Positions 21,366 to 33,700 of a stretch of DNA of 64,000 nucleotides are shown here, in pieces. A program made the position numbers and the translations under genes. Location of the stretch: contig CP136061.1 in assembly GCA_032622095.1 (NCBI GenBank), positions 175,857,692 through 175,921,691 of the forward strand, read 5' to 3'. The stretch comes from Siphonodentalium dalli (Eukaryota > Mollusca > Scaphopoda > Gadilida > Siphonodentaliidae). Position 1 is the first letter of the stretch, and the number at the start of each line of letters is the position of its first letter. Below the pieces are notes generated by a model. The model saw only the letters and a list, made by a program, of their open reading frames with translations. It was not told the DNA's origin and made no database searches.

Positions 21366-22190
21366 GTGTGTATTTATATCAGTTACCTTTTGGTGTCAAT
21401 ATATATTGTCTGATAACTGGTAATCAATGTAACCCATAATCATTGTTCAGGCAACAAGACAATGTAATGTATCTTTTTCAAACTATTTTATATCTATTGA
21501 ATTGCAACCAAGGTTGACTGATTGATAGTTTATTCCAGCCATTGTTGCAAGGTACAAGGAAAAATAACATAACATGCATATTTTAGAACGTATGTACATA
21601 TAGATACAAGTATCCACCCACGAACAAATTAAATGAGTAAATTGCCAATTACCATCAGTGATTGGTTAACCATACCTCCAACCATGCCTAAATATAAAGA
21701 ATCAATATGACATGCAATAGGTTTACCATGTGCATACAAATGTTAAATGAGTCCCATGAGTTTGTGGTCCAACAACAAAATCGATAGATTGACATTGTTT
21801 GGATTTTGGTGCTCAATATTATATGCATCAATTATGTGTCAAGAAATAGGGGCAATTACATAATCTTAAACGCGATATATGGGTTAGGTATGTATGGGTT
21901 ATATCATTGTATGGGTTATATCATTGTTAACGTTGCATGTATTGTAAATAATGTATAAACATGAATAAGAGATATGTCAGTCAGCATATCGAGTAGACAT
22001 AAGACAATATTCACTTAAAAAAGAGACTGGTTGATCATTGGTTAACGTGGAAGTGGTCAGTTGTGAACCTTAGATATACCATGCCATCTGCCTCAGCTTT
22101 TCCCTGATGTCTGCTAACTTCGAACATACTATTATAAAATGATATTCGTCTTACAAAGGGAGCATGTAATCCGGGTTTTATTCCATTTTT
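21366..22190. other. Intron sequence after the exon, no features seen
   Basis: This is AT-rich sequence with a small duplication (TATGGGTTATATCATTGT twice near 21892-21925). No gene is seen. Confidence 0.4.
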
Positions 22191-22430
22191 AACTCAACTT
22201 TACTTTGTTAAGTTTGAGCTATTGTCATGGGTTGGTATCCGTCATCTCTGTGTACAGGGTTCACGTGGCCCAAAATTCCCAGGTGCCAATTGCATTAATT
22301 TTAGAGCCACTTTATACTTTCTGTTGCCACTTTTTTCGGACCAATATTTTTTGGTACCACTTTTGAATTTGGTTTTCCACAAAAAACAAGAAAATTGCCT
22401 ATTGTATGTATATATTTATTTTATAAATGA
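22191..22430. repeat. Type I hairpin head fused to a possible hAT end
   Basis: AACTCAACTT TACTTTGTT AAGTTTGAGCT (22191-22220), then ATTGTCATGGGTTGGTATCC, is the head of the type I hairpin-headed family. It stops abruptly at about 22256, where CAGGGTTCACGTGGCCC begins, a sequence with the look of a hAT terminus. The rest reads as 'GGTGCC...GCCAC' repeats to about 22380. No opposite end was found. Confidence 0.4.
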
Positions 22431-23199
22431 TGTGTAAACAATCCGATATCCTTGGCACATTCCGTCAATGCCGAACTTGTGACGTAGCAGATGCATTTGT
22501 GTGTAAAAATTGCAGAAATGAATGATAGAGTTACTCCCCTTTGTACATAACGTGATATTTAAATTTAATTTTAAACAGTTCACATACCTTTGGTTAGCTC
22601 GTGTTTCTGAACAGCATCTTTCTTCATAATACTACAAACAGATACGAACAAGTTGGTTACATTCGCAGCACGGCATGTAGAACAGAACATAACAGTTTTG
22701 TCACCATCGTGTGATAGTCATTCGCGAGATATTTTCCACTCATTTCTAAATTTTCGTTTTGGCGAACATGCAGCTTTTTGTGGCTTTCTCGTGGCATTGA
22801 ACACTAGTTGTTCGGTTTAGGTAGCGACATGGCAGATGCAATTGGAATATCCATTATTGTCCGAAGAAATCAGTAACTTTCTTGATTTTAGAAGGATGTT
22901 GTGCGTCTGATGCATTGTTGCCGAAATCTAAACTTGCGGTTATACGATTCATATTTGCAGTTTGTCATGCAGTTTGTGAAAGCTTAGTTAGGAAGGACAT
23001 ATTTGTGATAATTTATCCAACCCTTAATATCAATACACAGTTTCCTAATGATGTAGACTTCAGGAAGCCCTTTGTTTGGCTAATGTTTGTCAAATTGTAG
23101 TCAATAACCATACTCAGTGTTATAATAAAAATTCAAAACTCGTTCACCCCAGCGATATAATAAGTCAATTTGATATAACAATCAATAAATAATAGCTCA
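22431..23199. other. No recognisable features
   Basis: This is mixed sequence with a 72-codon open frame at 22882-23100 that matches nothing I know. No repeats stand out. Confidence 0.35.
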
Positions 23200-24834
23200 A
23201 TGTCCATAGCTTTCGGGCCACGCCCTTCTTCAGTGGAATCATAGTATATGAAAATTACATTTTGCAGCAGCAGTCACAGACAATGATCGACAGAATAATT
23301 ATGAAGTCCGTTATAATGCCGACTTTTGCATCTCCGCCACACTGACGTCACTGATCATTATTTACTGCCATTTTCACTCCGTCACGATGGATTTTGTTTT
23401 ATTGTTAAAACCGACGCCGTGTCTTGTGCCAAGATGTCGGATTGAAATCCAGTTATCTTCTTTGACCTCTATCACCGCAACGGACATATCATACACTCCC
23501 CGATGCCCGTCCCCATTGATATGAACATAGGCCGGCTTATCAGGGTACTTTTTAATGTCCCGAATTGTCTACCGGTTTCACCCGTATTCACAGCACAGGC
23601 CTCAGCCTAGGGGTCCAGAACAGGGAGACTTGAAGTCTCCCTCCAGGAAATTTAGGGAGACTTCAGGGAGAAGTGGGGAGACTACCAAAAATTTACAATT
23701 TTCAAAAATCGCTTTATTTTATAACATCTGACAATAAAAATTATAAAAAGATAAAATAAGAAATAAAAAAACAAATTTGACTTTATCTGAAATTAGCCTA
23801 ATTAATTGTTATTATACATTTAAAAATTTTGGAAATGTTTTGTGTAGTTAATTTTTTAACTAAATGAAAGTAGTATTAAAACTATTATTTCCTAGACTGC
23901 AGCTTGGAAGATATGTTTGTACAGTCTGAATCATGATGCATGTAACTTTGTAAGTTTAATTTGGTCACGGCTGTAATGTGGGTGTCCGCTAAAATAAACA
24001 ATAAGGACTAACTAACAAAGGAGTTGCAAAAGCTTTTATTAATTAATGGCCTCCTTAATTAATGCCAACATCACTGGTATAATCCGATTAAAGCAATAAA
24101 CTTGACATTTATTTACGGAAGTGGTCTCTTAAAAAAGTCCGACGCGGTCTCTTAAAAAAGTCCGACGCGTTACCGAAACGAACTTCCGAAGCGCCTGGTA
24201 CATACACTGATAATGTCGTTTTATATCTGAAAAGCGGGATGGTGGTCTTTCAAGTTAATTAATACATTTATTTGTGACACTCACGATGGTCAGTAACAAC
24301 GCAGATGCGAACATCTCATCGTGTTTTCAGCGTGTCAAAACATTCGTGATTAACATTCATTACCGCACAGGGAACAAAGGCGACTGAATAACAACACAAA
24401 ACAATAGGTCATATTTTATTTTTTATTTTAAACACTTGGGTCTTCGTCTCTGCATCGTCTGTTTCTTTTTGGGATGGCCGCCACAATTCATCTTTATACG
24501 GACATGTCCGGGAAAAAAAATAGAAAAAATAAAAATAAAAATTTCCCCTAAAATTGAAGGCGACTTCGATTTCGCCTTAGAGCGACGATAGGGCGAAGTC
24601 AGTGACAGTAAGGCGACAATCTCATCTGAGTCGCCTTGTGAGTTGAGGCCTGTGACACAGCACATCCACATATTTTGCAGCATAGTGCATATACTAGATT
24701 TTTTGTTCTGCAGGTGACACCCTGTCTTGCCATGAATTCGTTCTGGCCATCGGTAGATTTTACCTTTCCGTGCATCAACCTGTCGCATGTATTACATAAA
24801 GCAAGTACATTGTTCCTCCTTTGTCATAACAGCC
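23200..24834 (-). pseudogene. Penelope-like element fragment (GIY-YIG region and 3' tail), split by a hAT
   Basis: On the - strand, 24834-24655 encodes NNVLALCNTCDRLMHGKV and, further on, GVTCRTKNLVYALCCKICG. That is the N-terminal half of a Penelope GIY-YIG endonuclease ('C.T.NVVY.I.C..C'). After the hAT at 23596-24654 the same order resumes from about 23583 with GETGRQFGT. A frame change then gives KPAYVHINGDGHRGVYDMSV and IRHLGTRHGVGFN, resembling the 'KPVA.HFN..GH...D' and 'GIN' blocks of the C-terminal half. The tail CTGAAGAAGGGCGTGGCCCG, then AAAGCTATGG (about 23239-23206), is a common feature at the 3' end of such elements. Frame breaks make it a fossil. The upstream reverse transcriptase part is cut off by the element starting at 24838. 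Confidence 0.6.
23596..24654. mobile_element. hAT-type non-autonomous element inside the Penelope fragment
   Basis: The left end is CAGGCCTCAGCC and the right end is GTTGAGGCCTG(TG). The flanks are TCACAGCA (23588-23595) and ACACAGCA (24655-24662), a 7/8 match consistent with an aged 8-bp hAT duplication. Subterminal GGCGACTTCG and GGCGAC motifs and an inner GGGAGACTTGAAGTCTCCC hairpin (23624-23642) are hAT-like. The disruption of an otherwise ordered GIY-YIG domain independently supports an insertion here. No transposase is seen inside. Confidence 0.6.
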
Positions 24835-26516
24835 TTAGGGGTCATCTCAAAACTACTATCGGGATCCCGATAAATATCCCGATAGGATCCCGATAACTCA
24901 AAACTATCTTATAAATTTCCCGATAGATCCCGATAGAGTGAGTGGTCGCCATTTCCCAAAAATATTCCGATACAGCATCTAAATATTCCGATAACACGCT
25001 GATTTCCCGAAAATTTCCCGATAACTTTCCGAAAGTAATGTACGTAGCGTATTGCCGATAACTTTCCGATAATTTAACCATTTATTTCAAGAACAATTAT
25101 GTCTGTTTTGATAATCGATGAATCGAGCATGTTGTTTTGTTTATTTCAGTGTTTCTGTTTCCGGTTTAATGTGTTGTCATTACTTTTGGATTCGTCCACA
25201 GCTTCCTTCGTAAGCACATTTTTATTGGGGTGGAAGCTTGTTTAAAAGAATTAAAACTCTACACGTTTCAAGTTTTGATTCAAAGTTATTAAATTGTCCA
25301 TTGAATTATTTTTGCATATTATTCATACAGCACATATCTCCTAGAGCGCTCTGAAGGAAACATAAAAAGGAATGGTTTCATAAAGGTAGTATCCCTTCAA
25401 CACTAGCAATAGACTGGTCCAAAGTGAACGTGATAAAAAATTCAAATATATATTTGATAAAAATCAAATAAATTACCAACATGTGAAATAAATGCCATAA
25501 GATTACGATAATTACTACACATTGGCTTCAAATAGTTGATTTTCAATAGCAGGTAGCTTTCTTTAAACAATGTTTGAGAACTATATTGTTCGGCTGATTT
25601 TCCTACCACCTGATTTGCGCTTATTTTTTGGCGCCATCAGTGTCTAGTAAACTATTCATGCTGCCAGGATTTCGATTCATCATTCAAGAATAAATTTGTT
25701 CTCAAAACTACGGCCAATAAATATAATTTCTCCCAGTGTATTTTTTTTATCAATCATACTCAGTGTAAAATTGACAAGGTAATTCTTAAAATGCAGATAA
25801 CGAAATGCGCTAAATCATTATTTTTGAAAATGGCGCGTCTTGCACGTGTTCGGCTCGCCGCCTATACTGAGACAAATAAAACATAACACAAGTTTTACGC
25901 AGTCAATTCTTTAATTTTTCACATCACAATTTGGCGAATTTCCTGGAGGCTATATATATATAAAGTGATAATGCGCAGTGAATGTGAACATTAGTAATCA
26001 CACAAGAACAAAATAATCAGCGCTGACAAAAATGTTTACCCCTCCGAGAACCTCATGCACCTAATGTTCGTACTTGACCCAGTTAATTATGATCGATAGA
26101 TCCCTCCCTACACATTTCGATGTGTCGATCATGTCATATATGACATAATATTGGAAAGTCATTTTAAAAAGATGGACTGGCTATTAATATCGATAAAGGT
26201 ACGCGCATTTGAGATATCAAACTAAATAAAAGTTAGCAAGACATCTTTTTGAAAAAAGATGACGAAATATAGGCCTAGTATGCAAACAAATCGCATCGTG
26301 TTACCTTGACCTTGGTGATGCAATCGTAAAATTCGACACTGTCAACATAATTAGGCTATGTTCAACTTATCGAAATTATCAATGCAGCCTATTTATAATT
26401 AGTAGTAATTACAAAAAACGAAATTAATGTCGAGTATATAGGCCTACAAAAGTAGCCCATGCATACATTTAATTGTCAGTTAAATGTTATGATTTCTTCG
26501 CGTATTTATAACCTTT

Positions 26517-28661
26517 GGTGACACTCCACAGTTTCTGCAGGGATTGGTGCAAAAATAAGGGGGCATCAATTCAATGAAAAATAACAGAAATGTGATCCCA
26601 CAACACATATACAATGTATATATACCTGGGTTGAGCATATACTAGGCTTAAAGATTTTGGTACAGAATTGTCATTTTAATGGGGGTAGCAAGAGTTATGC
26701 CCCTTGATTGTGTGCCTGAAAAATGAAATTTTTATGCAAAAATGACCAAAATAAGCGATTTTCAGGCTCGTGGGACACAAAAACCAGAAGATCTATGGTA
26801 TAGCCGCCTATGTTGTCTGGAAGAACACTGTTTCCTCACAAAAATATCAAAAAATTTCAAACTTCTCACCACTAAGTTTAAAAAAAATATTTTTCATGCA
26901 GATGACAAATTTTAGGTGCTAAAATGTCACGCTGGTGTCTGGAGCCACTGTTTCGCAGAAATCGCTACTACTTCATACTGGTGGGGTCAAGGTCACATGA
27001 AACAATATTTTTCAAAACTCAAAGACATCCTCTAAAAATCCACAAATTCATAACTAACCTTCTCTCAATAAACATACCACACCCATGGTGACAGAAAACA
27101 CTGGTACTCTATTCTAAGAAATTTACCCCTACTGATAATTCGAAACTGTGGAGTGTCACCTTAAGGGAAATGCAATTTTATTAATCTTTAATAGGGACCA
27201 CACCTCCTTATTCTCTGCATTATACCGCTTAAAATGATATATTACACCCCATGCGTTATTGCAATCACAGGCAGCAAGATTGGGTGGGGATTTACATGCA
27301 CCCCCATGATTTCACCCCTTTTGGGTCTTTCAGAACCCAATGACGTTATGCTTGACGTAGTGAAAAAATGGATATATTCAACCATCATCTATAGCTTGAA
27401 AAAGGTCTGAAATGCTAAAATGTTGTATAAATATATTATGAGATGCATATTTTCCTCAGATATCAAAATAAAACATAATATTTCATACAACAACTATCTT
27501 TAATACTCTCCCAAAACTATGGGTTAAAAAATTCCAAGTCTTATTTAGCATTAAGGGAAAGCTTTACAAGGTTATGACATCACATGAACAATATGTTGTC
27601 AAGTGAAATATGACCAAGGAAACCTGTATTATTATATTTCACACTTGTGAATAAGAAAGACTGAATATCTAATCTTGTTGTATACTGTGTAATGTCACAA
27701 TATCAGCCTTTTCAGCTAAGATTCAAGGAGCATATGATGTCATGAAAAAGTACCCATCATCTGAAAAATCACCAATAACCATATACATGAACCAAATCCA
27801 CCACCCCCCCCCCCCCCCCCCCCCCACTGCTCCAAGACTCCATATCCCCACCAATTTATATGATTAAAGACAACCTGTATTGGAATATGCATAGAAGAAT
27901 GGTGCATCTACCATAAAATGTTCCTTCTAACTGAACAGGTTTGCTAAAAAATGATTTTCAGTAACAATATTTGTCAAGTTGACAGATGAAAATGGTGCTA
28001 TTTGCTGGTCTTGAAGGTGACACTCCACAGTTTCTGCAGGGATTGGTGCAAAAATAAGGGGGCATCAATTCAATGAAAAATAACAGAAATGTGATCCCAC
28101 AACACATATACAATGTATATATACCTGGGTTGAGCATATACTAGGCTTAAAGATTTTGGTACAGAATTGTCATTTTAATGGGGGTAGCAAGAGTTATGCC
28201 CCTTGATTGTGTGCCTGAAAAATGAAATTTTTATGCAAAAATGACCAAAATAAGCGATTTTCAGGCTCGTGGGACACAAAAACCAGAAGATCTATGGTAT
28301 AGCCGCCTATGTTGTCTGGAAGAACACTGTTTCCTCACAAAAATATCAAAAAATTTCAAACTTCTCACCACTGTAAGTTTTAAAAAAATATTTTTCATGC
28401 AGATGACAAATTTTAGGTGCTAAAATGTCACGCTGGTGTCTGGAGCCACTGTTTCGCAGAAATCGCTACTACTTCATACTGGTGGGGTCAAGGTCACATG
28501 AAACAATATTTTTCAAAACTCAAAGACATCCTCTAAAAATCCACAAATTCATAACTAACCTTCTCTCAATAAACATACCACACCCATGGTGACAGAAAAC
28601 ACTGGTACTCTATTCTAAGAAATTTACCCCTACTGATAATTCGAAACTGTGGAGTGTCACC
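26517..28661. mobile_element. Two near-identical 645-bp inverted-end elements flanking 855 bp
   Basis: Copy 1 (26517-27160) and copy 2 (28016-28661) are direct repeats that read almost identically. Each begins GGTGACACTCCACAGTTTC and ends with the exact inverse. The whole block is flanked by TTT on both sides and is absent from the right palindrome arm, whose sequence runs straight through (ATAACGTTTGCACTG in inverse). It may be a composite of two MITE-like elements, or an LTR-type unit since each copy also starts TG and ends CA two bases in. The 855-bp middle contains a C-run at about 27803-27826 and no recognised gene or primer-binding site. Confidence 0.6.
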
Positions 28662-28729
28662 TTTGCACTGCGGATTTGCATGGAATTTTCCATTCATATT
28701 TTCACAGGTCTGTATAGACGCTCTTTATT

Positions 28730-30537
28730 AGCTCAACTTACTTTTGTAAGTTTGAGCTATTGCCATGGTTTGGCGTCCGTGTGTCCGTGTGGCTGTCAAC
28801 AATTTCCTTTGGCGCGGGCTACAGGTTGTACCTTTGGTCTGATCTTCATGAAATTTGTCATGAATGTTGACATTGACATGTAGATGGGAACGAGTATTTT
28901 GGGGTCATTCGGCCAAAAAACATGGCCGCTGGCAGCCATCTTGGATTTCAAGATTCAATCCATTGGCGCGGCCTACAGGTCGTACTGATCATCATGAAAT
29001 TTGTCATTGATGTTAATAATGACATGTAGATGGGAACGAGTGATTTTGGGGTCGTTCGGCCAAAAAACATGGCTGCCAGCAGCCATCTTGGATTTTACTC
29101 TTTGCATGACTAATCCTTTGGCGCGGGCTACAGGTCGTTGTTTTGGTCGGAAGTTTATGAAATTTGACATGGATGTTAACACTGTCATGTAGATGGGAAC
29201 GAGTGATTTTGGAGTTGTTCGGCCAAAAAACATGGCCGCCAGCAGCCATCTTGGATTTTACTCTTTGCTTGACTAAATCCTTTGGCGTGGGCTACAGGTT
29301 GTACCTTTGGTCTAATCTTTATGAAATTTGTCATGAATGTTGACATGGAGATGGGAACGAATCATTGTGGGGTCATTCGGCCAAAAAACATGGCCGCTGG
29401 CGGCCATCTTAGATTTCAAAATTCAATCCATTGGCGCGGGCTACAGGTCGTACTGTTCGTCTGATCATCATGAAATTTGTCATGGATGTTAATATTGACA
29501 TGTAGATGGGAACGAGTCATTTTGGGGTTGTTCGGCCAATAAACATGGCCGCCAGCAGCCATCTTGGATTTTACTCTTCGCATGACTAAATCCTTTGGCG
29601 CGGGCTACAGGTCGTAGCTTCGATCGGAACATCATGAAATTTGTCATGGATGTTAACAATGACATGTAGATGGGAACGAATGATTTTGGGGTCGTTCGGC
29701 CAATAAACATGGCCGCCAGCAGCCATCTTGGATTTTACTCTTTGCATGACTAAATCCTTTGGCCCGGGCTACAGGTCGTACCTTTGGTCTGATCTTTATG
29801 AAATTTGTCATGAATGTTGACATTGACATGTAGATGGGAACGAGTCATTTTGGGGTCATTCGGCCAAAAAACATGGCCGCTGGCAGCCATCTTGGATTTC
29901 AAGATTCAACCCATTGGCGCGGGCTACAGATCGTACTGTTCGCCTGATCATCATGAAATTTGTCATTGATGTTAATAATGACATGTAGATGGGAACGAGT
30001 GATTTTGGTGTCGTTCGGCCAAAAAACATGGCCGCCAGCAGCCGTCTTGGATTTTACTCTTTGCATGACTAAATCCTTTGGCGCGGGCTACAGGTTGTAC
30101 CTTTGGTCTAATCTTTATGAAATTTGTCATGAATGTTGACATGTAGATGGGAACGAATCATTGTGGGGTCATTCGGCCAAAAAACATGGCTGCCAGCGGC
30201 CATCTTGGATTTCAAAATTCAATCCATTGGCGCGGTCTACAGGTCGTACTGTTCGTCTGATCATCATGAAATTTGTAGGTCGTAGCTTTGGTCAGATCTT
30301 CATAAAATTGGTCATGGATGTTAACAATTATACGTAGATGGGAACGAGTCCTTTTGGGGTCAATTGGCCAAAAAAAATGGCCACCAGCAGCCATCTTGTA
30401 TTTTACTCTTTGCATCACTAAATCCTTTGGCGCAGGTTAGACATTTCAATTAGCACCTTTCCTATTCCTCCATTTACTGTCAACCATTAAATTATTCCCC
30501 TACCTAAGTTGAGCTACAGTGTCATTGACACTTTCAT
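28730..30537. mobile_element. Hairpin-headed tandem-core element, type I (HINE/pearl-like), copy A
   Basis: The head hairpin AGCTCAACTT ACTTTTGT AAGTTTGAGCT (28730-28758) is followed by ATTGCCATGGTTTGGCGTCC. Ten core monomers follow, marked by GGCGCGGGCTACAGGT at about 28811, 28964, 29120, 29284, 29436, 29597, 29760, 29917, 30079 and 30231 (152-164 bp apart). The end is CCTAAGTTGAGCTACAGTG, then a small TGTCATTGACA stem and CTTTCATT. AGCTCAACTT and AAGTTGAGCT make the ends inverted. The right palindrome arm supplies the empty site (CTTTATTTTAATTTACC in inverse), fixing both borders. This layout resembles Helentron-associated HINE or molluscan pearl elements. The short ORFs in the monomers are not genes. 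Confidence 0.65.
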
Positions 30538-30723
30538 TTACCATATTAGGATTCATGGAAACAACAACGTCATGTAAAAAACAATGGAATAATTACTAAA
30601 TTGTTAATGCTAAAAGTTTACATATACAGCAGGATGCCCCCCCCATATACATGTCAAGTTACGAATCTCTTTACTAAAAGATAGAGAATAGAGTATATAT
30701 TCATGATGTGCATGATCGATCTA

Positions 30724-30755
<32 letters not shown>

Positions 30756-33700
30756 CTACATGACCATGCAGAATGTAGGCATAACAGCAACATTTCATGC
30801 TTAAAGTTTAACCCACTGTGGAGTTATATTTTTCTGTGCACAGTAACTGGAGAGTTTTGTTGTTTGCGATCCATGCATGTGCTGGTAAACAAAAATGCAA
30901 TTGCGTTATAAAGCACATCAAATTTTGTCGCACATTGCAATCAATTTCGTCTAGGCTATGTATATTCGGAATATACGTACAGGCCCGATATTGTTTAAGC
31001 TGGAGTTGTCCCATGTTTGAAATTGTTTTATAAATCCATTCACTGTAGGAAATCTGATAATGATTTGTCTTCTTCAAGACAGGCACGATCAAGTGACTTC
31101 ACGCATGACTGCATATATTATATATGGGACATACTATACCGGTATATACTCTGCAATGCCACATGTGTTGTTCCCAGAAACGTAAATATTGATCGGGCTA
31201 AAAATAGAACATAGGCCTACGACATCTCATGTTAAGACTGCACTCGATTGTGCATGCTTTAATTGTGTCGTTGGCGATTCGCGAATAAATACAAATCTTT
31301 TGCGTTTGCCATAAATATATATCTTTATTTCCTCCATATTTAAAAGTCGGAGGTATTTAAACATATTACAAACACAAGCTTTGAAGATAGTATACAATTG
31401 CATACATATTTGGGTATGCTCCCCGCGACTTGATTTTGAAGATTTCCCGATGGGTGGGGTGTATTGTCCGGGTAAAATACCGATATTTTACGTAGCACCC
31501 ACTGATAACCACAGTATATCGTATAATAGTTCTACTACACGTGTTCCCCGATACTGTAAAACTTTATACTGACGATTTCTCATATTAGGAAACTATTAAA
31601 TCAATTATAAAGATAGGCCTATAAAACATATATATCCCGATAAAAGTCCCGAGTAATCCCGATAAAGAAACTTTCCAAACAACAAGCGGTGTTGTTTTCG
31701 GAATATGATACTACGAAATGAAAGTAAACTCTGATAGAATCCCGATAGACTAAGTAAATATTTACATATCGGAGTTTACTTTCATTTCGGAGTATCATAT
31801 TCCGAAAACATCGCGCATGTTGTTTGGAAAGTTTCTGTATCGGGATTACTCCGGACTTTTATCGGGATTTTATGTTTTATAGGCCTATCTTTTATATTAT
31901 TGATTTAATAGTTTCCTAACATGAGAAATTGTTAGTATCATAAAGTTTTACAGTATCAGCTGGGGGACACGTGCCGTAGAACTATTATATGTTATACTGT
32001 GGTTATCAGTAGGTGCTACGTATGTACAATATCGTTTTTTTACCCGGACAATACACCCACCCATCGGGAAATCTTCAAAATCAATTCGCGGGGAGCATAC
32101 CCAAATATGTATGCAGTTGTATACTATCTCAAAGCTTGTGTTTGTAATATGTATAAATACATCCGACTTTTAAATGTGGAGGAAATAAAGATATAAATAT
32201 ATTATAGCAAATTTATGTAAACGATTTGTATTTATTCGCGAATCGCCGACGACACAATTAATGCATGCACATGCAATCGAGTGCAGTCTTAACATGAGAT
32301 GTCGTATGTTCTATTTTTAGCCCGATTCCAGGAATTAGGGTCATCAATATTTACGTTTCTGGGAACAACACACGTGGCATTGCAGTTCGAGTAGGCCTAT
32401 GTCTTGAAGAAGGCAAATCATTATCAGATTTCACACAGTGAACGGATTTTAAAATAAAACAATTTCAAACATGGGACTCCAGCTTAAAAAAAATATCGGG
32501 CCTGTAGGCCTTCGTATATTCCGAAAAAAATAGCCTAGGCGAAATTTATTGCAATGTGCGACAGCATTCGATGTGCTTTATAACGCAATTGCATTTTCTG
32601 TTTACCAGCACATGCATGGATCGAAAACAACAAAACTAGCCAGTAAACAGCAGTAGAAAGAAAAATATAACTCCACAGTGGGTTAAACTTTAAGCATGAA
32701 ATTTTGCTGTTATGCCTACATTCTGCATGGTCATGCAGTTTCGAGGGGGGGGGGGGGCTGGTACATCGATCATGCACCCCATGAATATCTACTCGGTTCT
32801 CTACCTTTTAGTCAAGAGTATATAGAGATTCGTAACATGACATATGGGGGCGTGTCCCGTTGTACATGTAAAGGTTTAGCATTAACAATTTAGCAGTAAT
32901 ATTCCATAGTTTGTTCATGAATCGTAATATGGTAAATTAAAATAAAGAATGTCTATACAGACCTGTGAAAATATGAATGGAAAATTCTGTACAAATCTGC
33001 AGTGCAAACGTTATAAATACGCGAAGAAATCATAACATTTAACTGGCAATTGAATGTGTGCATGGGCTGCTTTTCATACTCTACATTAATTTCGTTTTCT
33101 GTAATTACTACTAATTATAAATAGGCTGCATTTGAACATAGCCTAATTATGTTGACAGTGACGAATTTCACGATTGCATCAAGGTCAAGGTAACTCGATG
33201 CGATTTATTTGTAGCAGGCCCCTATATTTCGTCATCTTTTTTCAAAAAGATGGTCTTGCTAACTTTTATTTAGTTTGATATCTCAAATGCGCATACTTTT
33301 AGCGATATTAATACCAGTCCATCGTTTTAAAATGACTTGCCAATAAATATTATGTCATATATGACGTGCATGATCGACACATCGAAATGTGCAGGGATCT
33401 ATCGATTATAACTGGGTCAAGTACGAACATACATATGAGGTTCTCAAAGGGGTAAACAATTTTGTCAGCGCTGATTATTTTGTTCTTGTGTGATTACTAA
33501 TGTTCACATTCACTGCACATTATCACTTGGATAGTCTCCAGGAAATTCGCCAAATTGTGATGTGAAGCATTAAAGAATTGACTGCGTTAAACTTGTGTTA
33601 ATTTTTATTTGTGTCAGTATAGGCGGTGAAGCGAACACGTGCAAGACGCGCCATTTTCAAAAATAATGATTTAGCGCATTTCGTTATCTGCATTTTAAGA

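Noticed and set aside
24423-24788. 121-codon - strand ORF
   Set aside because: The true signal there is the Penelope frame in another register, and most of this ORF lies in the hAT insertion.
26517-28661. LTR retrotransposon
   Set aside because: Direct repeats with TG..CA are suggestive, but there is no primer-binding site, polypurine tract or gag/pol, and the outer target repeat (TTT) fits inverse-end elements better. It is kept only as an alternative.
28680-30418. Several ORFs of 60-90 codons on both strands
   Set aside because: All fall in tandem-core monomers and repeat with them; the same holds at 37507-37825, 43511-43912 and 62986-63201.
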